Of a stretch of DNA of 42,685 nucleotides, positions 28,995-40,060 are shown in pieces (within the stretch, counting starts at the first letter, position 1; each line of letters begins with the position of its first letter). The DNA lies in NCBI GenBank assembly GCA_013001965.1, contig JABDLA010000097.1, positions 1 to 42,685 on the forward strand, given 5' to 3'. The position numbers were made by a program, and so were the translations under genes. The notes under the pieces were generated by a model. It ran no database searches, was not told the DNA's origin, and saw only the letters and a list, made by a program, of their open reading frames with translations. The DNA is from Flavobacteriaceae bacterium (lineage in GTDB: Bacteria; Bacteroidota; Bacteroidia; Flavobacteriales; Flavobacteriaceae).

Positions 28995-30113
28995 ATGGAA
29001 ATCAATAGAAGACAATGGCTGAAATCTGCCACAATGGTTGGTGGATTTACCCTCTTTAATAGTTTAGGACTGAAAGCTTTGACCATCGAAGAGCAGAAAA
29101 AATTTAATCCTCGACTATTTAACAAACCCATAAAATTAAGTTCGAATGAAAATCCGTATGGCCCCTCGGCCAGAGTGAGAGCTGCCATTACTACCGTCTT
29201 TAGTAATGGCTGCAGATACCCCTATTCCTATGCGAATGAATTGGCTCAGATCCTGGCCGATAAACATGGTGTAGAACGGGAAAGTATCATTTTAACGGGT
29301 GGTTCTACCGAAGGATTAAAAATTGCCGGTATCACCTTTACTGCTGATGGCGGTGAAATTATTGCCGCAAAGCCTACATTTTTAGCCATGATGCAATATG
29401 CTGAAATGTGGGGCGCCAATATCAATTGGGTTCCGGTCGATAAGAACAAGGGTTACGACCTTCAAGAAATTGAAAAACGCATAAGTGCAGATACAAAAAT
29501 GGTGTTCTTATGCAATCCAAATAACCCGACGTCCACTCTTTTACCAAAGGATCAACTTATGGATTTCTGCTCGACGGTAAGCAAAAAGACCATCGTATTC
29601 AGTGATGAGGCCTATTATGAATTTATCGAAGATCCTCAATATCCCTCAATGGTCGAATTGGTTAAAAAAGGGGAGAACGTTGTGGTATCCAAGACCTTTT
29701 CAAAAGTTTATGGCCTGGCGGGATTGCGTATTGGATATTTAATTGCCAAACCGGAAATTGCCGGGGTTTTAAGAAAGAATGTGGTAGCGATGACCAACGT
29801 GTATGCCATTGCAGCAGCCAAGGAAGCCCTGAGAGATGATGAATTTTTCAGTTTCTCAATTCAAAAAAACAATGAAGCTAAACAAATTATCTATAGTACC
29901 CTTGATCATCTTGAGCTCGAATATATACATTCAAATACCAATTTTGTATTCTTTCATTCGGGCAAAAACATCAATGAATTAGGTGACAGAATGCTTGAAA
30001 AAGGAGTTCGAATTGGAAGGGCCTTTCCGCCATTTTATGATTGGTGCAGAATAAGCACGGGAACAGTTGAAGAAATGCAGCTTTTCTCCAAATCGCTTAT
30101 TTCGCTCTATTAA
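28995..30113 (+). CDS. PLP-dependent aminotransferase, histidinol-phosphate aminotransferase-like, with Tat signal
   Basis: MEINRRQWLKSATMVGGFTLF Tat-like leader; KLSSNENPYGPS; VVSKTFSKVYGLAGLRIGY PLP-lysine. Confidence 0.92.
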   Translation: MEINRRQWLKSATMVGGFTLFNSLGLKALTIEEQKKFNPRLFNKPIKLSSNENPYGPSARVRAAITTVFSNGCRYPYSYANELAQILADKHGVERESIILTGGSTEGLKIAGITFTADGGEIIAAKPTFLAMMQYAEMWGANINWVPVDKNKGYDLQEIEKRISADTKMVFLCNPNNPTSTLLPKDQLMDFCSTVSKKTIVFSDEAYYEFIEDPQYPSMVELVKKGENVVVSKTFSKVYGLAGLRIGYLIAKPEIAGVLRKNVVAMTNVYAIAAAKEALRDDEFFSFSIQKNNEAKQIIYSTLDHLELEYIHSNTNFVFFHSGKNINELGDRMLEKGVRIGRAFPPFYDWCRISTGTVEEMQLFSKSLISLY

Positions 30114-30118
30114 ACTTG

Positions 30119-30769
30119 TTATATAAGCTTATTGCGTTTAGCCTTCTGGACAGCTTCCAGCTTATTATGAACCTGAAGTTTGCGGTAGATGTTCTCGATA
30201 TGTTTCCTTACAGTCCCGGTTGATAAGATCAAATTATCAGCAATGCGGTGATAACTTAGGCCTTTGCTTAATTGTTCAAGAACCTCAACTTCTCGGTTGG
30301 TTAATTTAATATCTTCTTGCTCTACAGGGTTTTCAATATCAATAGGGTTCCTCAGAAGTTTTAAGGTTTTTAAAGCGATAGAAGGATTCATCGCAGCACC
30401 TCCATTCAAGGTGTCAACAATGCCATCATGGAGGTCTTTTGCATTGATCTCTTTCAGCAGGTAACCGTCAGCCCCGGCTTTAATGGCATTAAAAATATTC
30501 TCATCATTATCAAAAACCGTTAACATGATGATCTTGATGTGCGGATATTTCTGCTTCACCATTTGTGTTGTCTCAATACCGTTTAAGACTGGCATTTCAA
30601 TATCCATTAATATCAGATCGATATTATGATTATCCTCCAATTTGCTCAAAAGTTCAGAACCATTGATCGCTGAGTATTTATATGCTAAATCCTCAAAATA
30701 GGATAATTTTTCTCTGACCGTTTTTATTAAAAACGAATTGTCATCGGCTATGGCAACTTTTATACTCAT
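30119..30769 (-). CDS. Response regulator, NarL/LuxR family
   Basis: Receiver domain (VAIADDNSFLIK, LILMDIEMPVLNGIE) and LuxR HTH (LTNREVEVLEQLSKGLSYHRIADNLILSTGTVRKHIENIYRKL). Confidence 0.95.
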   Translation of the reverse strand: MSIKVAIADDNSFLIKTVREKLSYFEDLAYKYSAINGSELLSKLEDNHNIDLILMDIEMPVLNGIETTQMVKQKYPHIKIIMLTVFDNDENIFNAIKAGADGYLLKEINAKDLHDGIVDTLNGGAAMNPSIALKTLKLLRNPIDIENPVEQEDIKLTNREVEVLEQLSKGLSYHRIADNLILSTGTVRKHIENIYRKLQVHNKLEAVQKAKRNKLI

Positions 30770-30819
30770 AATTACAAGCTTAAATTTAGGCTATATAATT
30801 GATATATAAATACGTCATT

Positions 30820-32766
30820 TTACGTATTTAGCGGGACCAGTAATTGTACCGTTGTTCCTTTAGACAGTTTTGAATCGATCATAAAGCCGGCTTTTAATTC
30901 CAGAGACCGTTTTTTCATATTTTTGATTCCGTTACCCTGTTCTACATCATTTTCTACAAAGCCTTTTCCATCATCAGAAACCGAAATTGCCAAGGTGTCA
31001 GTTCGAAGCTCCATCTTGAGTTGGATCACAGTAGCTTCAGCATATTTAATGGCATTATTTACCGCCTCCTGAATGATCCTGTAAATATTCATCCCATCCA
31101 CTGAGCTGAAAGACATTTCATCTGTAATGTTATGATCTATCTCTGTACTAAAAGTTGTTTTGGTCGATGCCAGATCGGCCTTCTCAATAAAGTTTGATAT
31201 TCGTGATTGAAGGTCGTCAAACGCAATCTCATTCTTGTTCATGGCCCAAATTGTATCTCTCAATTCATAAATGGTTTCTTTGGTGAATGTACTTATACCA
31301 TCCAATGTATTGGTGAGTTTATCATCATCTATTTTAAAGCCATACTTCAAATTATCGATCGAAGAAATAATAAAGGTGAGTTGCGAACCAATATTATCGT
31401 GTAGATCGCGTGAAATTCGCAATCGTTGTTCCTGCAATCTATTTTGAGTTTCAATTTTTATCAGCGCATCTTTGAGTTCGTTTTCCTTTTGAAGTTGCTC
31501 GTTCTTCAATTTTTGCTGATTATAGAATAAATAGCCAATAAGCCCAAGAATCAATGCCAATCCTCCCAATCCGAACATTTGGTAGGTCCGCTGTTGGATA
31601 GTTAATTCCTTTTCGGCCAGTTCGGCGCGTTGCGTTAAAATTCGTTTTTCCTTTTCGGTGGTCTCATATTGAATGCTCAACTCTGCAATTTGCTCTGCCT
31701 TGGTTTCATCAAGGAGTTCGTCTTCATTTTTCTTATACTTCACATAATATTCCAGCGCCTCAGAAAATCTATTTTGCTTTTTATTAAGCTCATGAAATCG
31801 ATAAAAAGCTTCCGATAAGAATCGTTTCTGGTCGTACTTTTTGACCAGGGCCATGGCGCTGTCTAATATGACTTTTGATTCTCTGTATCGCCCCGATTCG
31901 AGGTAGATCTTTCCTAAGTTGATTAAAGTCACCGATTTGCTTTGAATGGGCATGTCAATAGCCAGAGATTTTTTGGTGTAGAGTTCGGCGTTTTTCAAGT
32001 CGTTCATCTTGATATAAGTATTGCCGACGTTGGAATACCAAGTTTTCAAATCATCCTTCTGATCATTTGCGATAAATCCATCAATCGCTTTTTTATTGTA
32101 AAAAAGAGCGCTGTCATATTTCCCCAATTCGTCATAAGCAATTCCCAACAATCCTGTCCCCCAGGCTTTGATCCCTTTATTGTCGGAAAAACTATAATAG
32201 TTTAATCCTCTTTTATGCCATTCGATAGCCTTATTATATTCTCCCATTCGATCGTAAATGTAACCGAGATCAAACATTGAGGCCGCAACTAAGGACGAAT
32301 CCTTGAAAAGTTTCCGGAGCTCTAATTCATTAAAAGCATAATGTAATGCTTCGGGAAATCGCCCTTTTCTTCGATGGATTCGACCAAGCCAATACATAGC
32401 TTCAGCAGTTCCGATGGTATCGATCGGTTTTAAAATCTCTGAAGCTTTCTTGAGGTCGCGTATGGCATAAACATCGTTTTCTTTGGAACGGAAGACCATC
32501 GCCCTGTGAAAGGTCAACTGCCCTAATAATTTATCATCCTGATCTACGGCAAGAAGGGCATCATTGATATAGTTTAAAGCAAGCGAATCGTTTTTTGAAA
32601 TATGCTGAATGGACAATTTGTAAAGTGCTTCAGCTTTTTTATTTCCTGAACTATTTGAAACTATAGTTTTTAAGCTGTCTAAATTTTGAGAATGAAGTTT
32701 CCCGGGGTGAAAAAAAAGAAAAAAAAGCAGGCTGAAAACCGTGGGGGCCGAATGCAAAAAAAGCAT
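30820..32766 (-). CDS. TPR-repeat sensor histidine kinase (HisKA_3 type)
   Basis: TPR-like repeats, one TM helix (MFGLGGLALILGLIGYLFY), LRISRDLHDNIGSQL H-box, ATPase (IIQEAVNNAIKYAEA, VSDDGKGF); likely start MLFLHSAP at 32766. Confidence 0.92.
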   Translation of the reverse strand: MLFLHSAPTVFSLLFFLFFHPGKLHSQNLDSLKTIVSNSSGNKKAEALYKLSIQHISKNDSLALNYINDALLAVDQDDKLLGQLTFHRAMVFRSKENDVYAIRDLKKASEILKPIDTIGTAEAMYWLGRIHRRKGRFPEALHYAFNELELRKLFKDSSLVAASMFDLGYIYDRMGEYNKAIEWHKRGLNYYSFSDNKGIKAWGTGLLGIAYDELGKYDSALFYNKKAIDGFIANDQKDDLKTWYSNVGNTYIKMNDLKNAELYTKKSLAIDMPIQSKSVTLINLGKIYLESGRYRESKVILDSAMALVKKYDQKRFLSEAFYRFHELNKKQNRFSEALEYYVKYKKNEDELLDETKAEQIAELSIQYETTEKEKRILTQRAELAEKELTIQQRTYQMFGLGGLALILGLIGYLFYNQQKLKNEQLQKENELKDALIKIETQNRLQEQRLRISRDLHDNIGSQLTFIISSIDNLKYGFKIDDDKLTNTLDGISTFTKETIYELRDTIWAMNKNEIAFDDLQSRISNFIEKADLASTKTTFSTEIDHNITDEMSFSSVDGMNIYRIIQEAVNNAIKYAEATVIQLKMELRTDTLAISVSDDGKGFVENDVEQGNGIKNMKKRSLELKAGFMIDSKLSKGTTVQLLVPLNT

Positions 32767-32888
32767 CAGTATTTTTCTGCCGAAACAGTATAATAAACCT
32801 GACGCTTTTTTAAAAAAATTGATTAATAGCACTTCGAATATAGGATTATTTGATTTGACAATACTTTTTTTTTCGATAAGAAGCAATT

Positions 32889-32931
32889 AAAAAAGATTAA
32901 GCGCAATATTGAATATTTATCACGCCTAATC
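32889..32931 (-). terminator. Putative intrinsic terminator downstream of the MORN-repeat gene
   Basis: Minus-strand GATTAGGCG-19 nt-CGCTTAATC followed by TTTTTT; 9-bp stem with one G-U wobble. Confidence 0.7.
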
Positions 32932-33005
32932 CTTAATTCATCTCGTTAAGATTTACGTGTTAAGAATGGAGAAATTGACAAGAAATTTATAACACGTTTT
33001 AAAGG

Positions 33006-33758
33006 TTAATCGTAACTTTTAGTCAAAACACCATTGGTCCAATAGCCTTTTTGTGAAATTAGATCTTTATCGACATAATAGCCAAGACCATTATATTTGC
33101 CGTCCATCCATTCGCCACCATAATATTCGCCGTTGGCAAAGAAAAATCGTCCATTCCCATGAAACTTATTCTGACTATTGAACATGCCACTGTATTTATC
33201 TCCATTAACAAATGCATAAGTTCCCATATACATATTCCCATATTTGAAGAAGCCAGTAAAAACATCACCGTTTGACCACTTGAAACGACCATATTTATTC
33301 TGACAATCGCCGGCAATACATCCGGTTTTTATTTTATTGTCATAAAAGGTATGCTCAGTGACCAGGTTGCCATTACTATAAACTCCCTGCTTCCATTTGC
33401 CGTCTTTAAAATTCTTACCCAATCCGTCCAATTCACCATTTTTGAATTCGCCGCTCATTTCATCTTTTTCATTATAGAAGTATACACCATAGCCATCTCT
33501 TTTATCATTTTTCCACCATCCGATGTATTTACCTGCTTCAGTCCAATCATACATGCCATAGCCAGATCGCTTCTTATTAAACCAGAATCCCGAATAGTAA
33601 CCATTGTTGTAGACCCATTTCCCCCATCCATTATCGCAATCGCCACTAACACAACCAGTTGTTTTAGTCGTTGTATTTGTTTGCGTTGATTGCGGTGTCT
33701 GTTGGGCTATGGTATAAGAGCTCGCAAGTATGAATAAAAGTGATAATAAAGTTTTCAT
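33006..33758 (-). CDS. Secreted MORN-repeat protein
   Basis: Signal peptide; repeated G-x-Y/W-x-G-x-W/F MORN-like units (YYSGFWFNKKRSGYGMYDW, YIGWWKNDKRDGYGVYFY, YYGGEWMDGKYNGLGYY). Confidence 0.88.
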   Translation of the reverse strand: MKTLLSLLFILASSYTIAQQTPQSTQTNTTTKTTGCVSGDCDNGWGKWVYNNGYYSGFWFNKKRSGYGMYDWTEAGKYIGWWKNDKRDGYGVYFYNEKDEMSGEFKNGELDGLGKNFKDGKWKQGVYSNGNLVTEHTFYDNKIKTGCIAGDCQNKYGRFKWSNGDVFTGFFKYGNMYMGTYAFVNGDKYSGMFNSQNKFHGNGRFFFANGEYYGGEWMDGKYNGLGYYVDKDLISQKGYWTNGVLTKSYD

Positions 33759-33824
33759 TGCATTATGTATTAACAGTTTAACTTAAGATAATTAGGATTT
33801 AATTCCTTCCTTAAATTTACATAA

Positions 33825-35678
33825 TTAATTCTTAAGATCATACGCATTGATGGTATTCCCATCGGCTTTAAAGTATAATACGCCTTCAAATTCATCAACT
33901 TCATACATGGGTTTTTTATCCTTGACCAATATTTCCTTCAGGGTCTCGCCAGAATCCTTATCAACTTTTATCAGTCCAACTCCGCCATCAATTTTGGTCA
34001 ATATGAATGAAGCATTGGCTGTTGCCTTCGTGGCCTTGAATCGCTTCGCTAATTCCTGAAATCCGGCATCAGCTACAGCTGCAAAATTTTCGGCATTGGC
34101 TTCATGATATTGAACCGTACTGTTATATGGCGGTACTCCGGCACCTTTAAGCATTCCAGCCTGTGCCGAACTCGTGATCGCCACACCTGCCGAAGCGGCT
34201 GTTAATGCGCCTGCCAAAATAGCTCCAAACGCACTTTTTCCGGGTGCTCTGTGATAAACATGATTAGATTCTTTACCGTCAAAATCTAGCCAGATCATAT
34301 TCTGATCTGAAGACAACAAAATGGCATTTTCTCTTATTTCAATGCTTTGAGCCGCCTCTTTTCCTTCAAAATTTAATTCATTATTGATGAGCTCATAACT
34401 GCCATCATTTCCATTGACAGTATATAACCCATCCTTACAGCTCATAAGGAACTGCCCTCTTTTTTCATCAAATGCCGAAGCTACAGCCTCAGACCGCTTA
34501 TACTTGATCGGCTTTCCAAATACAGATTCGCCTGAATTCATATCAATAATATCGGCATCACTTTCTGAAATATAAATGACCCCTTTTGGTACACGTGCCA
34601 TGAGTTGAATATTGGCTCCGGTCTTTAAGGGTTTTTTCCATTGAGGAACCCCATCAAAACTAATTTTGTTGATTCCACCTGATCCTATTCCAAATAGAAT
34701 ACCGTCATTTTCAACATAAAAGTGACTGACATAGCCTTTTGTTTTTGGTGATTTGTCCCATAGATCTGCTCCGGTGTTAGTGTCTAATAAATAGATCTTT
34801 GACTGGCTCTTGGCTGAAGCCAGTTTTCCCAAACCTTTTTTGCCACTATTATCAACATTGCACACAACGGCAAGTCCGGCTGGCGTAAATTCATAGCGCG
34901 CCAAATTTCCTTTCAATTTATTGCCTTCCGCCCATAGAAGATTTCCAGATGTACCATCGATCTTATAAACAACGGTATTTCCCCCTTTGGTTCGAAATGC
35001 ATAGATTTCATTGTTTTCGTCATTACTGGATATACGTGTTGCATTCTTAACTTCGGCTGTCCATTTCTCACTACCGGAACCAAGGTCGTAGGCCGTCACG
35101 TTCTTCATACCCGGAATGATGATCGTATTGCCTTTGACATCCGGAACCCCCACCATGATGTTTGATGCTTTACGCTTAAATATATTAACCAGTTTTGCGG
35201 TTTTCATATCATAAAGACCAACGCCCTGAGTGTATTTACCACCACCATCTTTATGCATTCCATTCACTACGAACATCATTTCAGGATAAATGAAATAGCG
35301 GCTTGTTACTCCGTTTTGCCAATCTTCGGCCTTAGAGTCAAATATGATCTTTCCTTTTACGATATCAACCACAACCGTATGATTAAATAAGCCTCGGGGT
35401 TTAATGATGAGATAAGGGGTGTTGGGTACAGGTTCAAGATGCTCTTCTTTGACATTTTTAACCCGATCAAATTTGAAATGCAATTCGCTCTGATTAGGTT
35501 TTATTCCAACCAGGGCTTCTCCGGTTGAAGCTACCAATACTCCCGAATCAGATAGCATCATCCATTTTACATTTCCATCAAAATGATATTGATTTGTGGG
35601 CTCCTGAGCTACAGCAAAGGTCGTTCCTATTAATAAAACGACCATTACTGCATGCTTTAAGTGACTTAAAGTTTTCAT
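33825..35678 (-). CDS. Secreted PQQ-like beta-propeller repeat protein
   Basis: Signal peptide; propeller-like repeats (YDLGSGSEKWTAEVKN, KIDGTSGNLLWAEGNK, YLLDTNTGADLWDKSP). Confidence 0.78.
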   Translation of the reverse strand: MKTLSHLKHAVMVVLLIGTTFAVAQEPTNQYHFDGNVKWMMLSDSGVLVASTGEALVGIKPNQSELHFKFDRVKNVKEEHLEPVPNTPYLIIKPRGLFNHTVVVDIVKGKIIFDSKAEDWQNGVTSRYFIYPEMMFVVNGMHKDGGGKYTQGVGLYDMKTAKLVNIFKRKASNIMVGVPDVKGNTIIIPGMKNVTAYDLGSGSEKWTAEVKNATRISSNDENNEIYAFRTKGGNTVVYKIDGTSGNLLWAEGNKLKGNLARYEFTPAGLAVVCNVDNSGKKGLGKLASAKSQSKIYLLDTNTGADLWDKSPKTKGYVSHFYVENDGILFGIGSGGINKISFDGVPQWKKPLKTGANIQLMARVPKGVIYISESDADIIDMNSGESVFGKPIKYKRSEAVASAFDEKRGQFLMSCKDGLYTVNGNDGSYELINNELNFEGKEAAQSIEIRENAILLSSDQNMIWLDFDGKESNHVYHRAPGKSAFGAILAGALTAASAGVAITSSAQAGMLKGAGVPPYNSTVQYHEANAENFAAVADAGFQELAKRFKATKATANASFILTKIDGGVGLIKVDKDSGETLKEILVKDKKPMYEVDEFEGVLYFKADGNTINAYDLKN

Positions 35679-35687
35679 GTTTTATTT

Positions 35688-36203
35688 TTATAAAGATTGT
35701 TTCGTTAAATTAAAAGCACCTTCTGTAAGCACCTTCATTGACATGTCATTGGCATTTTGCCCTGAAAATTCAAAGGTTCCTTCAATGCTATTAGACATTT
35801 CAGAAGTTATGGTCACAGTTCCCGCTGCGGTTCCATCAAAGGGCGCCGTCCAGGACTGAGTATTCATTGGATTGTTAATATCGGCTTCGATATAATTTGC
35901 GATGTGTAAAATCAATGGATCGGTTCCAGTGAACTCATACGTTCCTTCACCAGTGTATCCAAAAATTGTCATGACAATTGATTTTCCATCGGCATCATTC
36001 CCCTGGATTATGAGATTGCCATTTGCCAGAGTAGCAATGGATGTCATATCTAATGAAGTGAAACTATTGCCGTCAACTTTGGCCTCGATAGTTCCGGCAG
36101 CAGCATTATTGTTGTTATCAGTATCGTCGTTGGTCGAACAGGCCGTAAGACTTACTATGGACAGGGCCATAATAAGTAATATGACTGGATTGAGCTTTCT
36201 CAT
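35688..36203 (-). CDS. Small lipoprotein, DUF6252-like
   Basis: Likely start MRKLNPVILL at 36203; lipobox SLTACS; beta-rich remainder. Confidence 0.65.
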   Translation of the reverse strand: MRKLNPVILLIMALSIVSLTACSTNDDTDNNNNAAAGTIEAKVDGNSFTSLDMTSIATLANGNLIIQGNDADGKSIVMTIFGYTGEGTYEFTGTDPLILHIANYIEADINNPMNTQSWTAPFDGTAAGTVTITSEMSNSIEGTFEFSGQNANDMSMKVLTEGAFNLTKQSL

Positions 36204-36342
36204 TGTAAAAAATTTTATGATTAATATGATTACAAAATTGAGAAATAAACAATTTCTGTTCAATACGATGATTTACGTATTTTTTGAAATACAATGAAAT
36301 AATAGCACCTTAGAATTCGATGAAAGTTTTGATCAGATGACC

Positions 36343-38958
36343 TTAGTTCAGGTAGTTGATGGCTTCTTTTAGAGCCGTTTTTAAACCATCGGGGTTTTTT
36401 CCACCGGCTGTTGCGTAGAAGGGTTGGCCACCGCCACCGCCATGAATGTGTTTTCCCAGTTCCCTGACGATTTGACCCGCATTCAAATTTCGTTCACTAA
36501 CCAATTCCTTGGAAATAAAGCAGGACAGAAGCGCTTTACCGTTTTGATTGGCTCCAAATAGAACGAAAAGATTATCCACCTCCTTAGAGAGATCGAAGGC
36601 AAGATCCTTCAGACTTGCCGCATCAAGGTCTACTTCTTTTGCCAGAAACTGAACCCCATTTACTTCTTGAAGTTCTTTCAGGAGATCTCCTTTAAGATTT
36701 CTGGCTTTATCCTTTTGCAGGCTTTCGATCTGCTTTTTTAAAAGCGCATTTTCTTCTTGCAAATCAGCAACAGCTTTAACGGGATTTTTTGCGTTGTTCA
36801 AGAGATCCCTGATCTCAAACAGAGAACGGTTATTTTCAAAGTAGAAATCTTTAACCGCATCGTAAGTGATGGCCTCTATGCGACGAATTCCCGCAGCAAT
36901 GGCACTTTCGGAGCGAATTTTGAAATGCCAAATATCACTTGTATTGGAAACATGGGTGCCACCACATAATTCTATCGATTGACCAAATCGAATTGTTCGG
37001 ACAGCATCACCGTATTTCTCACCAAATAAAGCCATAGCCCCTTCTTGCATTGCTTGCTCCATTGGAATATCCCTTTTTTCTTCCAAAGCTAACTTGCCAT
37101 CAATACGAGCATTGACAAAATTCTCAACATCCCGAAGTTCTTCTGTTGTTAGTTTTGCGAAATGAGAAAAATCAAATCGTAAATACTTCGAATGCACGGC
37201 AGAGCCCTTTTGCTCGACATGATCCCCTAAAACTTCTCGTAGCGCCTGATGCAATAAATGGGTTGCGGTGTGATTACAGGCTGTTCTGAAGCGTTGTTTT
37301 TCATCAACAACGGCTTTAAAAGATTCATTTAAATGCTTCGGTAAGTTTTTAGCGAAATGAATAATGACATTATTTTCTTTTTTCGTATCCAAAATATAAA
37401 CCACATCGCCATGCTCATCTTCCAAATAGCCTTTGTCTCCAACCTGGCCACCACCTTCGGGATAAAATGGGGTTAAATTAAATACGAGCTGGAACATTTC
37501 ACCATCTTTCTTAGAGACGATTTTACGATAACGTGTTATTTTCACCTGAGCTTCTAAAGCCTCATAGCCCACAAATTCCTGGTCGGCATCTTCATATAAG
37601 ACCGTCCAATCGTCAGTACTGACCTCACTTGCAGCACGAGATCGGTCTTTTTGTTTTTTTAATTCCTTATTAAATCCATCTTCATCCAGTGAAAGCCCCT
37701 TTTCATTCAAAATCAATGCTGTCAGATCTATTGGAAAACCATAGGTGTCATACAACTCGAAGGCTTTATCGCCTGAAATTTCCTCTCCCTTTGCATCAGC
37801 AATGATACGATCCAATAACAATAATCCCTGATCAAGCGTTCTTAAAAATGATGCTTCCTCTTCCTTTATAACGTTCTCTATAAGTTGCTTTTGATTCTTA
37901 ATTTCTGGAAAAGCTGATCCCATCTTTTTGCTGAGGACTTCTACAATTCGGTAAATGAATGGTTCTTTTTTATCCAGAAAGGTGAAGCCATAACGAATAG
38001 CCCGTCTCAAAATTCGTCGAATCACATAACCTGCGCCGTTATTGCTTGGTAATTGGCCGTCGGCAACTGAAAATGCAACCGCCCTGACATGATCAGCAAC
38101 GACTCGAATGGCAACATCAACTTCATCATTCTTGCCATATTCCTTGTTGGTCAAAGTCTCGATTTCTCGAATTATTGGCGTGAACACATCGGTGTCATAA
38201 TTTGATTTCACATCCTGAAGAACCATACATAAGCGTTCAAATCCCATTCCTGTATCGATATGCTTTTCAGGCAGGTTTTCCAACTGACCGTTCGCCTTTC
38301 GATTATATTGAATAAATACCAGGTTCCAAATTTCAACGACCAAAGGATGATCCTGATTCACAAGTTCATGCCCTGCTTGTTTTGCCTTTTCTTCCGGTGA
38401 TCGGATATCGACATGAATCTCGCTACAAGGGCCACATGGTCCCTGATCGCCCATTTCCCAGAAATTGTCTTTCTTATCGCCCATCAAGATGCGGTCCTCA
38501 GGAACAATTTCCTTCCAGAAATCATAAGCTTCCTGGTCAATGGAAAGATTATCGGCATCATCACTGCCTTCAAAAACTGTTACATAAAGGATGTTTTTGT
38601 CTATGCCATAGACTTCGGTTAATAATTCCCAGGCCCAGGCAATGGCCTCTTTCTTAAAATAATCACCAAAGCTCCAATTCCCCAGCATTTCAAATAAGGT
38701 ATGGTGGTACGTATCATAGCCTACTTCTTCCAGATCATTATGCTTGCCCGAAACACGAAGACATTTTTGGGTATCGGCGATCCTGTTCTTCTTAGGTTTT
38801 GCATTGCCAAGAAAATACTCCTTAAAAGGTGCCATCCCAGAATTTACGAACATAAGGGTAGGGTCATTTTTTAAGACCATTGGTGCTGAAGGCACAATAA
38901 GATGTTTCTTTGTTTTGAAGAACTCTAAAAATTTATCTCGAACCTCTTGGGATCTCAT
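36343..38958 (-). CDS. alaS: Alanine--tRNA ligase
   Basis: 871 aa; [94 protein letters not shown]. Confidence 0.98.
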   Translation of the reverse strand: MRSQEVRDKFLEFFKTKKHLIVPSAPMVLKNDPTLMFVNSGMAPFKEYFLGNAKPKKNRIADTQKCLRVSGKHNDLEEVGYDTYHHTLFEMLGNWSFGDYFKKEAIAWAWELLTEVYGIDKNILYVTVFEGSDDADNLSIDQEAYDFWKEIVPEDRILMGDKKDNFWEMGDQGPCGPCSEIHVDIRSPEEKAKQAGHELVNQDHPLVVEIWNLVFIQYNRKANGQLENLPEKHIDTGMGFERLCMVLQDVKSNYDTDVFTPIIREIETLTNKEYGKNDEVDVAIRVVADHVRAVAFSVADGQLPSNNGAGYVIRRILRRAIRYGFTFLDKKEPFIYRIVEVLSKKMGSAFPEIKNQKQLIENVIKEEEASFLRTLDQGLLLLDRIIADAKGEEISGDKAFELYDTYGFPIDLTALILNEKGLSLDEDGFNKELKKQKDRSRAASEVSTDDWTVLYEDADQEFVGYEALEAQVKITRYRKIVSKKDGEMFQLVFNLTPFYPEGGGQVGDKGYLEDEHGDVVYILDTKKENNVIIHFAKNLPKHLNESFKAVVDEKQRFRTACNHTATHLLHQALREVLGDHVEQKGSAVHSKYLRFDFSHFAKLTTEELRDVENFVNARIDGKLALEEKRDIPMEQAMQEGAMALFGEKYGDAVRTIRFGQSIELCGGTHVSNTSDIWHFKIRSESAIAAGIRRIEAITYDAVKDFYFENNRSLFEIRDLLNNAKNPVKAVADLQEENALLKKQIESLQKDKARNLKGDLLKELQEVNGVQFLAKEVDLDAASLKDLAFDLSKEVDNLFVLFGANQNGKALLSCFISKELVSERNLNAGQIVRELGKHIHGGGGGQPFYATAGGKNPDGLKTALKEAINYLN

Positions 38959-39088
38959 ACTGAGTTGTTAAAAATCTTGTTCCTGTTAAATTACTTTAAA
39001 TGTGAAACAATTTATATATTTGTTCGTTGTTCTAATATTCTGTAGATTGATAACAGAATGCAATGGCAAAAATAGAACTTTTTAAGTT

Positions 39089-40060
39089 ATGTCTAAAGTA
39101 AAATATTATTACGATCCGGAAACGCTCTCCTATAGAAAAATAGAGCGTAGAAAGCGCACCACGCTTAAATATTTTAGTGTGTTTTTACTGGGGTCGGCTT
39201 TATTCGGATTCTTATTTGTCCTCATAGGAAGTTATTACCTGGAATCACCCAAGGAAAAAGCTTTGGCACGCGAACTTCAAAACCTGGAATTACAATACGA
39301 ATTGCTGGATAAAAAAATGGACGAAGCCGAAGCGGTTCTGGCCAATATTGAAGAACGTGATAATGCCATATACAGACTTTATTTTGAAGCCAACCCTATT
39401 CCTGAAGAGCAACGAAGAGCCGGTTTTGGTGGTATTAATCGCTATGAGAAATTTGAAGGCTATGAGAATTCAAAATTGATCATTGAAGCAAATCGCCGCT
39501 TGGATATCATTCAAAAGCAAATCGTAGTGCAGTCCAAATCTCTGGATGAAATTGCGATTTTAGCTGAAGATAAGGAGAAATTCCTGTCCTCTATACCCGC
39601 CATTCAGCCCGTTAAAGGTGAAGATCTCACTCGTATGGCTTCCGGATACGGACAACGTATCGATCCATTTACAAAGGCTAGGAAGTTCCACTTCGGAATG
39701 GATTTTACGGCACCAAGGGGGACTCCTATTTATGCCTCGGGTGACGGTGTCGTAAAGCGCGCAGACGGGAGTGCATCAGGCTATGGAAAACATATAAGAA
39801 TTGATCATGGATTTGGTTATGTGAGCTTATATGCCCACTTATACAAATATAATGTCAGAAAGAATCAAAAAGTTAAACGCGGTGATCTCATCGGCTTTGT
39901 TGGAAGCACCGGACGTTCGGAAGCTCCTCATTTACATTATGAGATCTTTAAGGACGGCGAACGAATAAACCCGATCAATTTCTATTATGGCAATCTTTCA
40001 GCAAAAGAATTCAGTGAACTTCTCAATATGGCATCTTTAGAAAATCAATCTCTCGACTAA
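39089..40060 (+). CDS. M23 family metallopeptidase (membrane-anchored, coiled coil)
   Basis: KFHFGMDFTAPRGTPIYASGDGVVKRA...HIRIDHGFGYVSLYAHL...APHLHYEIFKDG; N-terminal TM. Confidence 0.95.
   Translation: MSKVKYYYDPETLSYRKIERRKRTTLKYFSVFLLGSALFGFLFVLIGSYYLESPKEKALARELQNLELQYELLDKKMDEAEAVLANIEERDNAIYRLYFEANPIPEEQRRAGFGGINRYEKFEGYENSKLIIEANRRLDIIQKQIVVQSKSLDEIAILAEDKEKFLSSIPAIQPVKGEDLTRMASGYGQRIDPFTKARKFHFGMDFTAPRGTPIYASGDGVVKRADGSASGYGKHIRIDHGFGYVSLYAHLYKYNVRKNQKVKRGDLIGFVGSTGRSEAPHLHYEIFKDGERINPINFYYGNLSAKEFSELLNMASLENQSLD

Noticed and set aside
36277-36292. GTATTT-TTTG-AAATAC hairpin downstream of alaS
   Set aside because: Short, A/T-only stem in AT-rich DNA without a U tract; too weak to call a terminator.
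35902-36297. 131-aa plus-strand ORF
   Set aside because: Antisense to the lipoprotein gene, which has a clear lipobox; likely shadow ORF.
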